NCBI GenBank assembly: GCA_951804985.1
Contig: OX638132.1
Coordinates: forward strand, 103,778,026 to 103,842,025
Origin: Dryomyza anilis
Taxonomy: Eukaryota; Arthropoda; Insecta; Diptera; Dryomyzidae
Direction: 5' to 3'
DNA length: 64,000 nucleotides
Shown: in pieces, positions 11,301 to 23,350 of the stretch
How the letters are laid out: each line of letters opens with the position of its first letter
Numbering within the stretch: position 1 is the first letter of the stretch
The notes under the pieces: generated by a model
What the model was told of the DNA's origin: nothing
The model's input: only the letters and a program-made list of their open reading frames with translations
Database searches by the model: none
Translations under genes and position numbers: made by a program

Positions 11301-13100
11301 GAAACATTTAGTAGCCTTTTTTTTCATCGCATATGGTTCACGGATGGATTATTTTGCGTGGATTAACGTTAAACAAAGTCATCATTTATTTATAATCTTG
11401 AAGTACTGTCGAATCCCCCTGCACTATTAGGGCTAAACCATGGTGGGTAATATTTTCCATAGAGTTTTATATTAAAATTATACGATAGAGTTTGGTAATA
11501 ATTCAAAATTTGTGTAAAACACTTTAATACGTGGGTGTAGTAATAAATCATTGGGACGATACTTTTATGTTTTTAGCTCATGTTAAAATGTTAAAAATGT
11601 AAAGTATGTCTTTTATCATTTTTAATATATTTGATTTATATTGAGCTTTAACACGCGCAGAAAAAAACATGATCGTCACCATCAAGGTATGACATTTAAA
11701 ATGTTTGAAATTATTATTGCTATTTGTCTAAAAGAGATATCTTAAAAGAAAAACGGACTCTAGAAAAAAAGTAGAAGTTTTTGGAAAATTCTAGAATACG
11801 ACGCAGCAACTAAGTTGTCATTTGAAAGTGGAATAATTAGTACATCTAGTGAGCAAAAAAAACTAACTCAATACTTAATCAAGAGATGTACACAATAAAC
11901 ATTTGCACAAATGCATTTGAAACCCATTTCAAGACTTTCATTTTATTTCAAGACATGTATTGTCGCCGACTTATTTACAACAATAAAGCACAAGTAGTGT
12001 CAACACAAAACACAAACAAGACGTAGTTGTAGTGTAGAGTTCTATAATGATGTGCAATAAAAAATCAAATACTGAAATGAACTGCTTATGACAGAGTGAT
12101 CAGTGCATTTGTTGGATATATTGCTTTTCGACCAATGCGTTGTTTTTGGCATGCCATTTTCTTTAACAATCGTTTTTACTTTCAATCTTCGACTTCTCAC
12201 TCGTTGCGCTCACTCACTGTACTTCTTGAATATTCAGTTACAGTAGTCTCATTTGGTTTTGTCATGACACTACTTGCCGCCAATGAAGTACTCCAGTGAA
12301 GTGATGTCGCTGGAGAGACTTCATTATAATACTGTAGACTGCCATTGCAAAATGCACTAAATACTGTAGAGTGCAGAAGTGCATATTTTGCAGAGGGAAC
12401 TTCATTTGTGCAGATGTCTAGACACAATCCAGAGTTACAGAGTATGTTTTTGTGAGTTTTGATTTTAAGATTACTGCTAATGTAGATATACTATTCATAT
12501 TATTTTATGATAGTTATATACATATATGTATTAAGAACTAATAATACAACAAAAAAGAGAACTATTCTAAAGGACCAATAAGATATCATATTATATATGT
12601 TAGCCTCTAAAACAAAAAGTAAGTTGTTAAAAGTTAAAATGTACTGCATTGTCCCCCTAAACTTTTAATGCAGTTTTGTTGCCAAATGTAGGAGCATTTC
12701 AAATCAGTTTTTAAATTTTGCAAATCATTGCTTTTGCGACAAAAAAATTACTTTATATTAAAAAAAATGGGATTTTTAATATAAAATAGAAATGGATGTT
12801 AAAGATATGATAAAAAAGATTAAAACTCTTGGTATTCTATATCAATGTCTTCTTTATCACCTTCTACCTCATCTGTCTTATCTTCTTTCTCTTAATATTA
12901 CTCTTATTAAACGAATTTCTTATAAATGGTAAGTTCATATTTGACAAAATAAAAAATATTTGTAACTTTTTCCACACAAAAAATTGTCAGACCATTGCAA
13001 TTTTTATATCGAATCACACGAATTTGAATCACACATTAAACTTTTATTTGTCTTAAATCGAAATAGACGATTTTTAGGCTTTTTTCAATTTTGGACCACT
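11301..13100. other. AT-rich intergenic sequence with one MITE-like end
   Basis: No gene seen. CACGCGCAGAAAAAAACATG near 11651 resembles a MITE terminus, but no partner end was found. The segment 12080-12440 has mixed composition with several ACTTCA/TGAAGT words of unclear meaning. Confidence 0.3.
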
Positions 13101-13484
13101 GTGCAGCATTCACATAAAAAACAAAAAACTTTACATTTTTTATAAATTTTGTACTTCAAATATTATGAAGAATAATTCATAATATTAATCACTACCAAAC
13201 ATCAGTGTTATGAATTCATGATCAATTTGATGAATGACTGAAAAAATGTTCTACAGTTTGAGGAAGTGGTATGCGAAGACTACGTTTCATGACATTAATG
13301 AACAAATAATTAAAACTCAATATAAATTTACATCATATTGAAGAATTGTGTTCAATAAACGAAATTTCAAACAAAATATTTAATTTTCTTTTATTTTTTT
13401 GCCATATTTATTATTTCTTCTACAACGCTTGCTCGAGATGCATAAATTAGAAACACGTTTTGTAAAATCCCACCAAACCAAACG

Positions 13485-13680
13485 ATAATTTTACGATATC
13501 GAAACTATATCGTTTATTGTCTCAAATTGTCGTTTTCGAAAATCTATAATGATACGAAAACGATAGGGTTTTCGATAAAAACGAACCTATCCAAAATGAT
13601 ATCGTTGTTTTGTCATTACAGATATCGAGATGATATCATAAATCGATTTATTTTCGATAAACAAATTTAATTTGTTCAGA
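13485..13680. repeat. ATCGAT/GATATC-rich segment
   Basis: Dense TATCG and CGATA words, including ACGATATCGAAACTATATCG and AATGATATCGTTGTTTTG. Similar compositions occur at 30735-31080 and 53030-53360, suggesting a dispersed repeat of unknown type. Confidence 0.45.
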
Positions 13681-13754
13681 AAATTTTATTTTTTGACAAA
13701 AAGTATAAAGAACACGCAATCAAATTTTCAAATACTTTGAGTTTTATATCTAAA

Positions 13755-14353
13755 ACTAGCTGGACCCGTGCACGACTCGTGCCAAGATTTTGTGAATTCA
13801 TAGATTTAAAGCGATTTTATTAATATAAAGTTTTTAGTATGGTGAGTTTTAGTGTGGTGAGTTTTGGTGTGGTGAATTTTTAGTGAGGTGAGTTTTAGTG
13901 TGGTGAGATTTATTGTGTTGAGTTTTAGTGTGGTGAGTTTTAGTATGGTGAATTTTGGTGTGATGAGTTTTAGTATGGTGAATTTTTAGTGTGGTGAGTT
14001 TTAGCGTGGTGAGTTTTATTGTGGTGAGTTTTAGTGTGGTGAGTTTTAGTGTGGTGAGTTTTAGTGTGGTGAGTTTTAGTGTAGTGAGTTTTAGTGTGGT
14101 GAATTTTAGGTTTTTGTTTCATCTTTTTAGATTGTGTATGTGCTGAGTTATGTCGTTGTGAAAGTTTAGGTTGTATGGGAGGTACCACGCCCATTTGTCC
14201 AATCCCGACCATATGACACCCTCCGGACTCCATAGTATCCTGGTGCAAAATTTCAGTTAAATCAGTTCAGCGGTTTAGACGTGATGCTGGAACAAACAGA
14301 CAGACAGACAGACTGACCAAGACAGACGGACCAAGAGTTTTATGTATATAGAT
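13755..14353 (+). mobile_element. Minisatellite-bearing repeat C, copy B
   Basis: Starts ACTAGCTGGACCCGTGCACG. It carries a GTGTGGTGAGTTTTA array at about 13840-14110 and the common tail: CACGCCCATTTGTCCAATCC, CCATAGTATCCTGGTGCAAA, GTTCAGCGGTTTAGACGTG and short CAGA repeats. It ends TATGTATATAGAT. The GTAGAATTC array present in copies A and C is absent. Confidence 0.75.
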
Positions 14354-14481
14354 TTATCATTATTATATCGAATTTAAAAATGAAATGAATGAAATCTTCC
14401 GTGTGATGAATCTGGTAGTTGGGGAAAAAATTCATAATAATCATGAATAAAATCATTATATTGTAGAATTTTTGTCTGTGT

Positions 14482-15970
14482 AAGAATTACATTTTTTATA
14501 ACAATTATTAGCATTATAAAAAATAAAATTATAATTCTGGTGATCAACCATATATTTTTCACATTCTTTAACTATTCTACTTATGAAGTTTTATTAAAAT
14601 ATATTTGTGTATATCGTTTTGTGCATGTAAAACGCATTTAAAACATATTAAAGATTGTGACAATCAACAATGATCACTGCAGCATTCATCGTTTTTTTGT
14701 GAAAACCGTACCATAAACATATTTATACTCCGCGCGAAGTTAATTATATCGTTTTCAATTATTGTGATTTACATAATGTTTTTATTATATATTATGCACC
14801 TTTTATTTAATGTAAAATTAAACAGTGCACAGACCTGATTTCTATTCTCAAGCACTTGCTAACAACAAGTTTCTCTAACATAATAACAACTCGCAATTAA
14901 ATTATTATTGATTGCATAATTAATTAGGCTAATAATTTCCTAATGATATTCTTTTCAATTACATTGCAAGTGGAAACTATAAATTTTATCTCAACGATTT
15001 GCATATAAAATCACAAAATACGACATCGTAAACTGACGATACTTATTAAGAGTAAATTTAATAAATTGCGCTCGTAAAGCACGCAGTTAAACAGATTCCA
15101 GAAAATGCAAACTACAAACATTTGAAAGCGATAAAAACACACCTCGTAAAATGTGAACAACTGTTGAAAACTGAATGCATAACAAAAACTACGAATTAGT
15201 CATGGAACGTGTGAGACAAGTATAAAAAAATGAATTAAAAAAAAAGAAAAAAACGTTAAAATAACACCTAACAAAGTAATTAAAAATCAGTTGCATGCCA
15301 TATCAATGATTTATCTTGAATATTTACTTTTAATCGCTTAATTTGTAACTTAATCCCTTTCAAATTCTACAAATAAAACAAACTCTAACCTAAGCAATAT
15401 AGAGGAAGAGAGAATCGCGTCTCATACCTGTTGAAGCGTGCCCCGATTAGCGTTTGCGCCGTCTTTTATGATCCACTTTGGACTCATTGTGACAGTGAAC
15501 AGTGACAGTGACAGTGAGTCACCGGAGTCATTCATAAACGGCGAGACGACATTTTCGGTTATTGTCTCTCGTTATCAGTCGAGTTTCGACGATGTCTGCG
15601 CATTTAGAGCGGGTTCTTCAATTTAGAGTCAGAGTCAGGTCTTTTGTTTGATTCTTGTCGTCTGGTCGGGTCTTTTACGAATGCTTAGCTATTTTTGTTT
15701 CATTATTCGACAGCAGTAATACCTGTTTTATTATCTGCTGAAATAAAAGGTATTTTAAAAGCTTTTAACATTTTATTATGAATGTTTTTGAACGTGTCTT
15801 TTGCGTAAATTGTTAATATTAATTAATTTCGGATAAATTTTAATTTGTTTCATTAAGTTTGCGCATTTTTCTTTTGTTTTTTGACATTTTTAAGTTTTTT
15901 TTTTGTATATGCTTTTAACATAAGCAATTAAGTTATTTCAGCAAAATCAATTATATGTTTAAATATTAAA
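14482..15970. other. AT-rich intergenic sequence, partly repeat-poor
   Basis: No gene seen. The stretch 15400-15690 is less AT-rich and contains GTGACAGTGAACAGTGACAG direct repeats; it matches nothing else in the window. Confidence 0.3.
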
Positions 15971-15974
15971 GATA

Positions 15975-17165
15975 TTGGGGTCTTTCTGGTGAAATACTGA
16001 GTTAATACTTTTTCTGGAATCCCCAGAATTTTTTATAAAGTGGCAGTTAAAATTCTTGACAGGGTCAAAGCAGCCCCAGACAAAAGTCTATTTTCTGCCC
16101 GTTTCCAAAATATGCCGGTAATGTTCCAATAAAATTCCATAAAACGTAACACTTCCCAAAATATTCCATTTATCTGTTTGTTTGCCTGAAATACTTCTGA
16201 AAATGCCAGATTATGTAACTTAGAAGTTTAGAAACAGTTTCTGAAATTGGAGGAGTTTTTATCAAAATTTGTCTGTTCCCAAAACATGTAGAGAATCTGT
16301 CTTTAAAATTCCATAAAATTTGATGATCTGTCACACGCTTCAAACAAACTTTCATTTATCTGTCTGTTTACTGAAAATATGCCGAAAATATGTCGGAAAT
16401 ATTACTGAAAAATACCCAAACTTTTACCTCGAGACCTAAGATAAAATTTAGTTTTTCCGGAATAATTCAGGCATATTTTCGGCAAACACACAGATAAATG
16501 GAAAAATCTCAGACAAAACTTTTGCCATGGTTGAGACAGTTTAAACATATTTTTCGAAAGATTTCAAGCCGACAACGTTGGAATTTGTGTGTTTGCCGGA
16601 AATATGCCTGAAATATTTCTGAAAAATGCCATAAATTTTGTCTCGGGCACCCCAGACAAAATTTTTGGCAGGGTCGAGGCAGTTTAGATGCAGTTTTTCG
16701 ACATATTTCAAACAGACAAAGGCTGTATCACAAGCTGTCTATTTTCTGCCCATTCCTAAAATATGGCTTGAAACTGCATTAAAATGCTATCAAATTTTAC
16801 AACCTGCTATACACTTTTTGAAATATTCCATTTAGCTGTGCGTTTGTCGGAAATATGTCTAAAATATAATAAAATAAAATAGCATAATTATTGTTTCGGG
16901 TTAATTCGACATATTTCAAACCTTTCGACATATTTCTGCCTTTTCCCAAAATATACCGGGAATCAGCTTTTAAAATTTCATAAAATTTGATAATCTGTCG
17001 TACGCTTCCCACAAACATCCATTTATCTTTCTGTTTACTGGAAATATGCCGGAAATATTCCTAAAAAAAACCGAAAATTTTCTGGAATATTTCAGGCATT
17101 TCCGGCATACACACAGATAAATGGAATATTTTCGAAAGTGTATAGCAGGTTGTCAAATTTTGTGC
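15975..17165. repeat. Cluster of GGAAATATGCC/CCATTTATCTG repeat modules in both orientations
   Basis: Words such as GGAAATATGCC, CCAAAATATGCC, CACACAGATAAATGGAA and TTCCATTTATCTG recur many times, direct and inverted. Adjacent modules can pair (for example around 16355-16500 and 16995-17130). Related sequence lies at 23885-24110, 30465-30735 and 56130-56260. No coding frame; probably overlapping or nested decayed MITEs. Confidence 0.6.
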
Positions 17166-17954
17166 AATTTTATTGGCACAAAATTTGGTATCTATTACAT
17201 TTTGGTATCTATTACATGTAGATTACACAGAAAAAAAAATCTTCAATATGATGAATTTATTCATAAATATTATGAATTTTTTCACCAACTACCAGATTCA
17301 TCATATTGATACCACAGTTCATTAAATGACATATTAATGAATGAATTCAATACAATGAATTTGAATTGTCATATTGTCATATTCGAAAAAAAAAAGTTGT
17401 AAAAGGTTTATTTAAAAAAAAACAGTACAAAAATTATTAGAAAAACATTTTTTCGGCCAAAAAAAAATTTCCAAAAAAAAAATTGTCAAACGAAAATTGT
17501 AAAAAAAAAATTGTCACAAATTTTTTTTTTTTTTTAATTCTTTTCGAAAAAAAAAAAACGTTTTTTTTAAATATATTTTTAATAATAGCTGGACCCGTGC
17601 ACGACTCGTGCCAAGATTTTCTGAATTCAAAGATATGGAGCGATTTTATTAATATAAAAAACATTTTTTTATTATTGATATGAGGGGCCCGTGCTTAGCT
17701 GTTGAAATTTTTTTATTCGTTTTATAAATGTGGTAACCAAATAATTCTCCGCCAAAACAACTTTTCTCAAAGACAATTTTTTCTCAGACTGCGCTTCTCC
17801 GCAGAATTATTCTCAGTAGAAATATTCCCGTAAAATCCACATAGAACGCTTTCCCGTAGAATTCTCAACGTAGAATTCATCCCGGTAGAATTGTTCCCGG
17901 TAGAATTCTTTCCCGTAGAATTCTTCCCCGTAGAGTTTTTCCCAGTAGAAGTTT

Positions 17955-19085
17955 TAGAGTGGTGGGTTTTAATGTAGTAAGTTTCGGTGTAGTGAGTTTA
18001 GATGTGGTGAATTTTGGAGTGGTGAGTTTAATTGTGGTTAGTTTTGGTGTGGTGAGTTTTAGTGTGGTGAGTTTTAGTGTGGTGAATTTGAGTGTGGTGA
18101 GTTTAAGTGTGGTGTTTTTAAGTGTGGTGAGTTTTAGTGTGGTCAATTATAGTGTGGTGGGTTTTAGTGTGGTGAATTTTATTGTGGTGAGTTTTAGTGT
18201 GATGAATTTTAATGTGATGAATTTTATTGTGGTGAGTTTTAGTGTAGTGAATTTTAGGGTGGTGAGTTTTAGTGTGGTTAATTATAGTGCAGTGGGTTTT
18301 AGTGTGGTGAATTTTAGTGCGGTGAGTTTTAGTGTGGTTAGTTTTAATGTATCGAAATTTGAGTGTAGTGAGTTTTAATGTGGTGAGTTTAAAAGTGGTG
18401 AATTTTAATGTGGTGAAATTTTAGTGTAGTGAGTTTTAGTGTGGTGAGTTTTAGTGTGGTGAAATTTTAGTGTGGTGAGTTTTAGTGTGTTCAATTTTAG
18501 TGTGTTGAATTTTTGTGTGGTGAGTTTTAGTGTGGTGAGTTTAAGTGTGGTGAGTTTTAGTGTGGTAAGTTTTAGTGTGGTGAGTTTTGGTATGGTGAGT
18601 TTAAATGTGGTGAGTTTTAGTGTTGTGAATTTTAGTGCGGTGAGTTTGAGTGTGGCGACTTTTGGGTATAGTGAGTTTTAGTGTGGTGAGTTTTAGTGTG
18701 ATGAGTTTTAATGTGGAGAAATTTTAGTGTGGTGAGTTTTAGTGTGGTGAATTTTTGTGTGGTGAGTTTTAGTGTGGTGAAATTTTAGTGTGGTGGGTTT
18801 TAGTGTGGTGAGTTTAAGTGTGGTGAGTTTTAGTGTGGTGAGTTTTAGTGTGGTGAGTTTTAGTGTGGTGAGTTTTTGTGTGGTGAGTTTTAGTGTGGTG
18901 AGTTTTAGTGTGGTGAGTTTTTAAGTGGTGAGTTTTAGTGTGGTGAGTTTTAGTGTGGTGAGTTTTAGTGTGGTGAGTTTTAGTGTGGTGAATTATAGTG
19001 TGGTGGGTTTTAGTGTGGTTAATTTAAGGGTGAATTTTAGTGTGGTGAGTTTTAGTTTGGTTAGTTTTAGTGTGGTGAGTTTGTT
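17955..19085 (+). repeat. 15-bp minisatellite, unit TTTTAGTGTGGTGAG
   Basis: About 75 diverged units of 15 bp. Because 15 is a multiple of three, the plus strand reads as repeated Val-Ser-Phe-Ser-Val pentapeptides over long open frames (for example 17959-18378 and 18925-19221), and the minus strand as Thr-Leu-Lys-Leu-Thr. Stops and single-base indels change frame repeatedly, so I do not regard these as genes. Confidence 0.92.
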
Positions 19086-19138
19086 TTTCTTTTTCTTTCC
19101 TTTTTTTGTTTTTCATTTAGTTTGGATTGTGGTTTTAT

Positions 19139-19700
19139 GTGATTGGTTTTGTTTTTGTATTTTTGCTTTTGTTTTGTGTTGTGCTTTTGCTTTTTTGTTT
19201 TTATTTTTTTTTTGTATTTGAGTTTTTTGTTTCATGTTCGTTGCTGGTGAAAGTGCCGAGTTATATCGTGTTTAGGTTGCATGGGAGGTGCCACGCCTCT
19301 TTGCCCAATCCCGCCCATATATAGCCTATCATTCCTTCCAGACCATACCGCATCTGTGGTAAAAATTTCAAGACAATCGGATCAGCCGTTTAGACGGAGA
19401 AGCGGAACAAACGTGATTGCTTTTGTTTTTGTATTTTTGCTTTTGTTTTGTTTTGTGCTTTTGGTTTTTTTTTTTAATTTTTTTTGTGCATTTGAGTTTT
19501 TTGTTTCATGTTAGTAGCTGGTGAAAGTGCCGAGTTATATCGTATTGAAAGTTTAGGTTGTATGGGTGGTGCCACGCCTCTTTGTCCAATCCCGCCCATA
19601 TATAGCCTATCATTCCTTCCAGACCATACCGCATCTGTGGTAAAAATTTCAAGAAAATCGGATCAGCCGTTTAGACGGAGAAGCGGAACAAACGTACAAA
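19139..19700 (+). repeat. Tandem duplication, period 274 bp, in repeat C tail
   Basis: GTGATTG followed by TTTTGTTTTTGTATTTTTGC begins at 19139 and again at 19413. Each copy continues through TTTGAGTTTTTTGTTTCATG, GTGCCGAGTTATATCG and GGTAAAAATTTCAAGA to AAGCGGAACAAACG. Confidence 0.85.
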
Positions 19701-19762
19701 CGTACAAACGGACAAACGTACAAACGTACAAACGTACAAACGTACAAACGTACAAACGAACA
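19689..19762 (+). repeat. (ACAAACGT)n octamer repeat
   Basis: Eight or nine copies of ACAAACGT with minor variants, immediately before the 3' end of repeat C copy C. It occupies the place of the CAGA run in copies A and B. Confidence 0.9.
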
Positions 19763-20309
19763 AACAGATTTATTATATTAATAGGATATATAACTGATAA
19801 GTACGGCAAAAAATGAACGAACAAAAACATTTTTATAGAAATTTGGTTTTATGAACAGCGTTCTTCAATATGATGAACATAGATCTTGTATTTTATATTA
19901 TGGTTAATTAATATGATGAAACGTATTCTTCACATACAGTTCATTATATTGAAGAACACTTTTTCGACGTTACCAAGCGTTCATCACATTTATGATCGCA
20001 GTCATAACATTGATGTCGTTAGTCATTAATATTACGAATGGTTCTTCAATACAATGAATCATGGTTTGAAGAACGGAATTCATCAATATGATGTGCATTT
20101 TTTTTCTATGTACCTCAAATTAGTATTTAAACTTCTGGAAATTCTTTCTAAGTACCTATAACATTATTCTTCCTATAATTCTTCACCGCATACATTCGAA
20201 TCTGAGATCGGCACTCCAATAAATTCAGATTCCCAACTTATTTCTTATACCATTTTAATATTTTTACCTTATAATAAAAGTAAATATGTTATAAAACACT
20301 ATATCATAA

Positions 20310-21330
20310 AATATTAGACTCGTTGCATAAACCAGCTCTAAATAAAAGTCACTCGCAATGATGGCTCCGGTGCTTAAGTGACATTTGCTCTTATGGTCGG
20401 TCATGTGACACAAATAAAAATGAATTTGAAATCAGGTGTCGTTATGCCTGAACAACACTCAGTCAGTATAGCACATTCGAAAACGAGCAACTTAGAAATG
20501 GAAATGTGGCCACAAAACCTAAATGATGCAAAGACGAAGGGTCGGGTCGGGTCGGGTCGGGTCGGGTCGAACGAAGGTTAAATCAGAATAAAACAGCAGT
20601 TTCGACGTATTGTAACCGGTAAGGTGCACCACTTGAATTTCAATTGTTGCCATACAACAACAATAGAATTTGCAAAATTGCCAACACTGAATGGAACATT
20701 TGAATATTCTATGAGTTGGCAATAAAACGAGCAAATATCAAACCATAATAGGATCGAGGACGTACAGAAACAAGTGGCAACGAATTTACGAAGAAGTTAG
20801 AATGAGGTTGGAGTCCTTTTCATTGGCAGACGCCGAACATTTTGCGTAAAGAAACTGATTTCGTATTCATGTCAAGTACGGATTCACTTCATGTTGCTTG
20901 CCTTCTATGGCTGGCTGGCTGCCTGTGTGGAAATATTTTGATATTTAATGAAATAAAAATGCGCCGCTTCATTCGTACTCGTTGCTTTAGTGTTTTTGCA
21001 TTAAAATTGCAATGAAATCACTATAGAAATTGTTGTTAGCCATGTATTTTTCAGAATTAAATCCAATTAGCCATCTACAGCAACGCATAAAACTGTCCTC
21101 TTGGCTTTAACTTCTTTCTTTATTTTTATTTTATTTTTATGTTGGTGTTGTTGTTATTATTGCAGTAATTGTTGTTGGTGTTGTTTGTGTTTTTCACTAC
21201 TGATCACTGGCAACATTTTATCACACGTCTGCAGTGCCTACAATGGCAGCCATTGTAGGTGGTAGCAGTGAGAAATAGTATGTGAAAATCAGTGGTGATT
21301 TTTTTGTTTTTTTTTTTTGCATAGTTTGTG
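20310..21330. other. Repeat-poor block with a GGGTC tract
   Basis: Less AT-rich than its flanks and free of dispersed repeats. No convincing gene: the 67-codon frame at 20378-20581 includes the GGGTC tract. It may be unique or regulatory sequence. TTGTTGTTGTTAT-type runs are near 21150-21190. Confidence 0.35.
20539..20568 (+). repeat. (GGGTC)6 tract, G-quadruplex motif
   Basis: Six GGG runs (starting 20539, 20544, 20549, 20554, 20559, 20564) are separated by TC dinucleotides. This satisfies the usual intramolecular G-quadruplex pattern on the plus strand, and stands out in an AT-rich region. Confidence 0.9.
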
Positions 21331-21465
21331 GAATTTGGTTGTGATTTTTGCCATATTAGATTTTTGAAATGAATTTATTTAATTATTTTTGCCATCATCC
21401 AGGGTTATATTTCTTGAATTCTTTGAGACAAACTTTCAAATTACGGATTTTGAGTATACGTTAAT

Positions 21466-21945
21466 ACACAGACAAAAAATGTACATCATATTGATGAATT
21501 CCGTTCTTCAAACCATGATTCATTGCATTAAAGAACCATTCCAAATATTAATGACTAACGACAGCAATGTTATGAATGCGATCATAAATATGATGAATAT
21601 GGTAACTGTCGAAAAAGTGCTCTTCAATATGACGAACTGTATGTGAAGAATTCGTACATCATATTAATGAACAAATACATAAAATACAACATATATGTAC
21701 AATGTGCATCATATTGAAGAATTCTACACATTAAACCAAATTTCAATTAACATTTTTATTTTTCGTTCATTTTTTGTCATACTTCTTAGTTCTCAAGTAG
21801 TTCTTCTATGTTATTTCTTATATAATTCTTACTCGAGATGCATAAATTAGTAAAATATTTTTAAAACAAAAAAAAAATTCTGGACAAATTAATTTTTTTC
21901 CCTACATTTTTTTTTTTTCGTAAAAAACATTTTTATTTTTAATTT
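21466..21945 (+). mobile_element. M2 foldback arm
   Basis: Starts ACACAGACAAAAAATGTACATC-like sequence and holds the M2 landmarks: TTCTTCAAACCATGATTCAT, CATCATATTAATGAACAAAT, AACCAAATTTCAATTAACAT and CTTAGTTCTCAAGTAGTTC. It ends in an A/T homopolymer spacer. The opposite arm was not found; the 1.4-kb TIR element begins directly after the spacer. Confidence 0.65.
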
Positions 21946-21948
21946 TTT

Positions 21949-23350
21949 ATATCGAGGGCTTATATTCAAACTGCCTATCTACAATTTTGACGAAAATGAG
22001 TTTTTGATGCAGAAATATTCACTGATCACCCATGCATCTATGACATTAATTTAGAACCAAAAGAATATTTCTATTACTGTAATATTTTCATTTCAATAAT
22101 TTGTCTATCTACATGAATGATTTTTTATGAATGCATAGTATCTATCTACACACAATTTTCGCTCAAAGGTTTATAATGACTATAAATAAGCGTTCCAAGT
22201 ATGGAGTACACCCAGAAAAAAAATCCCTTAAATCCCATTAAAATTGGTCAATAGGACAGTTATTGATTTAATAGTATACAAAAAATAAATTTTTCATATA
22301 AACTTAAGGGCAATGTCATGGTATTTTCTAGTATTTAATAGTATTTTCCGATTAAAATAATAATTTATCCTATTAACTATTTTTAATAGTAAAAAACTAT
22401 TATTTATATAGTATTTTTTTCTGGGTGTAGTATATATATTCTACTTAAGCATAATTTTATGAGTCAATTTCGTCCTGTCCATCCGTGGATCTAGTCCATC
22501 CTAACTCACAAATAATCGACTCAATTTGTATGAAAAATGATATAAAATCTATGTAAAAACTATGAAATCGGTTAACGAAGGATGACGTCACATTTTCTCA
22601 ATGGATATACAATACCATAGAAGCTATAGGAGCTACTAAAAGAATTTTTCGTATACGGATAACTAACTTTTCAAAGATTATATGAAGCTTTAAAGGACGA
22701 AATTTGAATTTATTCTGTACTGAGGAAATATATCTTGTACCATTACCTTTATGGTATTTCCAGTCAAAATGTTTAGTGTTATTTTTAAGGAAAGTTTTCA
22801 GATATGTTAAGGATTCGTATGATATTTACGAAGTCAATACACCCATATCCTCCGAAATAGGATAATAGGTCAAATATTTAGGATAACATTCATGATTTTC
22901 AAATAGCGATACAGAGTTAACCAATTTTTTTATTTATTTTATTCTTTAAAAAATATCGGGTTAAATTACGGAATATTAACCCCTTTAACCATCATATACC
23001 TCGTGAACCTAAAATGGTAGAACAAAAATTAGTCGGTGAATTTTGTTTAGGTTCCAATAATATTTTCTGATCTATCTCCACTACAATATTGTGCAATATG
23101 CTCTATCTGCTCGTTTTTTCACAGACATTGATCACATTTGAATAGCAATAATCTCTATCTACCATAGCACGACGAATAGCGCGAAATTGCTGAATTTTTT
23201 TAATTGTATCAATTAAAGACCATTTTTATTAATTATTGTAGAAGAAAAATTGATCACCAATTTCATGGTTTGCGATTTAATCAGTTTTTTCGCTCTCCTG
23301 AAAAACTGTGTTTTTGTAGATAGACTGTATTGAATATAAGCCCTCGATAT
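21949..23350. mobile_element. 1.4-kb element with ~36-bp inverted termini
   Basis: The left end starts ATATCGAGGGCTTATATTCA and runs on to CTATCTACAA. The right end, read on the minus strand, starts with the same 20 bases and also reaches CTATCTACAA after about 36 bp. Flanks are TA-rich, so the target duplication cannot be fixed. The interior has no open frame of useful length and contains a complete M1 MITE (22207-22429). It is a non-autonomous DNA transposon by structure. Confidence 0.8.
22207..22429 (+). mobile_element. MITE family M1, complete copy
   Basis: 223 bp with ends TACACCCAGAAAAAAAA and TTTTTTTCTGGGTGTA. The interior has TCCCATTAAAATTGGTCAAT, TAGTATACAAAAAATAAAT and TAATAGTAAAAAACTATT. 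The outermost TA can be read as the target duplication. It is nested inside the 1.4-kb TIR element. Confidence 0.9.

Larger units (their letters stand above)
13110..14481 (+). mobile_element. M2 foldback element enclosing repeat C copy B (decayed)
   Basis: The M2 arm is readable at about 13150-13465: TATGAAGAATAATTCATAAT, GTTATGAATTCATGATCAAT, CATCATATTGAAGAATTGTG, and GCTTGCTCGAGATGCATAAA. A decayed right end with TCATAATAATCATGAATAAA and TTTTTGTCTGTGTAA closes at 14481. Repeat C copy B lies between them. The left limit is poorly defined. Confidence 0.5.
17585..19788 (+). mobile_element. Minisatellite-bearing repeat C, copy C (longest)
   Basis: Starts TAGCTGGACCCGTGCACGAC. It contains the GTAGAATTC array (17770-17950), a 1.1-kb GTGTGGTGAGTTTTA array (about 17955-19085), a tandemly duplicated tail (period 274 bp) and an ACAAACGT repeat. 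The end is TTATATTAATAGGAT. The tail keeps GGTGCCACGCCTCTTTG, CCCGCCCATATATAGCC and ATCAGCCGTTTAGACGGAG. Its length difference from copies A and B comes from array and tail expansion. Confidence 0.75.
17224..20110 (+). mobile_element. M2 foldback element enclosing repeat C copy C
   Basis: The left end TACACAGAAAAAAAAAATC with ATGATGAATTTATTCATAAA is at 17224-17395. A long A/T homopolymer spacer (17385-17580) follows. The right arm (19795-20110) has AAGTACGGCAAAAAATGAAC, GAAATTTGGTTTTATGAACA, ATGAATCATGGTTTGAAGAA and a poly-T end. Repeat C copy C fills the middle. Confidence 0.6.

Noticed and set aside
17959..19221. Long open frames of repeated VSFSV-type residues
   Set aside because: They are the translation of a 15-bp minisatellite. 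Frames shift with indels and the matching array in copies A and B is not preserved in frame.
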